Positions 42,181-43,398 of a DNA stretch of 43,398 nt are shown in pieces. Numbering within the stretch: the first letter of the stretch is position 1; each line of letters begins with the position of its first letter. Position numbers and translations under genes: made by a program. This DNA comes from Acanthaster planci (Eukaryota; Echinodermata; Asteroidea; Valvatida; Acanthasteridae): the NCBI RefSeq assembly GCF_001949145.1, contig NW_019091395.1:750552-793949 (forward strand). The letters are read 5' to 3'. The notes beneath the pieces were generated by a model. It made no database searches, was not told the origin of the DNA, and was given only the letters and a program-made list of their open reading frames with translations.

Positions 42181-43398
42181 TTCTCTTTTATTATTGTAAA
42201 CTTCCTTTTGTTCTTCTAACGTTTCTAGTGTTTGGTAATTCCAATTTTTATTACATCTCAGTCTGTTGGGCCGTCTTTGTTTTGTTTTGACTGTATTGTA
42301 CTGTAATTGTCTTTTCGTTGTCTTAATATTGGCATTTCTGCATATTCAGGAGACTTCGTCTTCTGAATATGCCTCCGTATTTTCCCCCTTTTATTTCAGT
42401 GTCTCATGGTCTTATTTAACTTTCATTCGTGCAGTCATAAAAATCTTTCATGTGTATAACTTGATATTGTAACGAAATCCCTTTAATTAGGACTCCGCCA
42501 GTAGTGGGAACACACACAAATCAACTAAACAGAAAAGAACTATTTTTAAATTCGCCACTGGCCAACTGGCCTCTGGCATTTCATTAATGAACAAAAATAA
42601 TTGCATCATTTCAAATATTTACAATTTGACAGTATGGATTCAAATCGTTGAATCAGCCCAACAAGTTTCTCGGCTGTAATTCACAATCTAATTAGCTCGT
42701 GGCTCTAGCCAGCAAGTAACCGAATCAAGTGCCATCTTTAAACAGTTTGGTCAGTACTCATTACTGCATTTACAATTACACTGCACAACCAGTAATTTAT
42801 ACAATAACAGAACGACAGGAACTACAGGCACGGCTGAGATGAGGCACGGGGCACAAATGCATGAAGATAGAAAACAAACTTACAGAATTTTCAGGATATC
42901 CACGTGTTTCAGAAGTGACATTAATACATGTACATGCAACAGAAATAAATCAAAACAGCATGTTGCCTTTGCCAACACCAGTAGTAGGGATTGGAGAGTT
43001 CTGGACCACACGCCCTTTTCACCCCCTTTCACCCATCACACTCACCGGGGATTCCCACTCACCTTTTGACCCCGGCGCACTTTTCCTGTAAACAACTCGT
43101 GACTAGCGCCGGGGATTTCCTCTTCACTGACCTTGAACTTTTGACCCCAGCTGTAAACAACTCGTAACTGGCACTCACTCACAAACAAAAAGGACTTTCC
43201 GTCGATACAAGTCGAGACTTGCCCGACCTGAACTCGTGACCTCTACTTAAAGCATGGCTCTGTTCAAAGCAAAACACGCTATATTTACAACCGCCTTAAA
43301 TAAATGACCTATATATAAAAAACATGTCAAGTCAAGTCGATAGAAAAAATGATAAAAATTTTAGAAACCTATATATAAATAGAGACATGAACAACCTT
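42181..43398. other. Interval with no supported gene
   Basis: Possible 3' tail of the LINE remnant, then AT-rich sequence. Open frames at 42839-43091 show no domain. ACCTATATATAAA occurs twice (about 43308 and 43368) near the right edge, without further context. Confidence 0.45.
43045..43172. repeat. Two tandem 64-bp units
   Basis: Both units begin CCGGGGATT and contain CTTTTGACCCC followed by TGTAAACAACTCGT and ACTxGC. The first is 43045-43108, the second 43109-43172. A short, imperfect minisatellite. Confidence 0.7.

Noticed and set aside
42839-43091. Two overlapping 76-codon open frames
   Set aside because: No domain; they partly cover a 64-bp tandem repeat.

Overview
The window reads as nuclear DNA of an invertebrate animal. 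It is AT-rich, has GT-AG introns of about 0.3 to 1.6 kb, several families of eukaryotic transposons, and an exon set for a Death-NACHT-LRR (NLR) innate immune receptor. Expanded Death-type NLR families, Mag-like gypsy elements and abundant ACATGTAC-type words fit a marine deuterostome (sea urchin, hemichordate or amphioxus grade). I cannot fix the species from sequence alone.

Left third (1-11.2 kb): old retroelements. A minus-strand Tx1/L1-like LINE ORF1 fragment (1-717) abuts a plus-strand Ty3/gypsy element (about 840-4470). After an empty stretch comes a second, unrelated gypsy copy of the Mag-like type (5701-about 9920) with recognisable LTR starts and a polypurine tract. Both pol genes are broken by stops and frameshifts. 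A 1.08 kb hAT-like non-autonomous element with 13-bp terminal inverted repeats and a 5-bp duplication follows (10098-11178).

Middle (11.2-28.8 kb): nested non-autonomous DNA elements and unclassified repeats. They include two copies of an 0.8 kb family with 9-bp target duplications, a TTAA-flanked MITE, a 183-bp MITE and two inverted-repeat pairs. Among them sits one clear Death-domain exon (17032-17318) with a possible small upstream exon (15843-15906). A third gypsy fragment (23175-25258, with a probable 3' LTR from 25564) is truncated within RNase H but retains long integrase reading frames.

Right part (28.8-37.5 kb): the main biological feature. Exons with compatible splice phases encode a ubiquitin-like domain (29879-30054 and 30372-30474), a Death domain (31036-31296), and a large exon with NACHT (32921 onward) and about 15 tandem units of a 53-residue leucine-rich repeat pair (to 37531). 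This is a predicted UBL-Death-NACHT-LRR receptor. The large exon is interrupted by many stops and frame changes, so it is a pseudogene, or an allele carrying many sequence errors. A polyadenylation signal just after the Death exon would also allow a short UBL-Death product. The last 6 kb (37.5-43.4 kb) holds no gene I can support, only a deleted LINE reverse transcriptase remnant (41790-42180), a perfect hairpin and a short tandem repeat.
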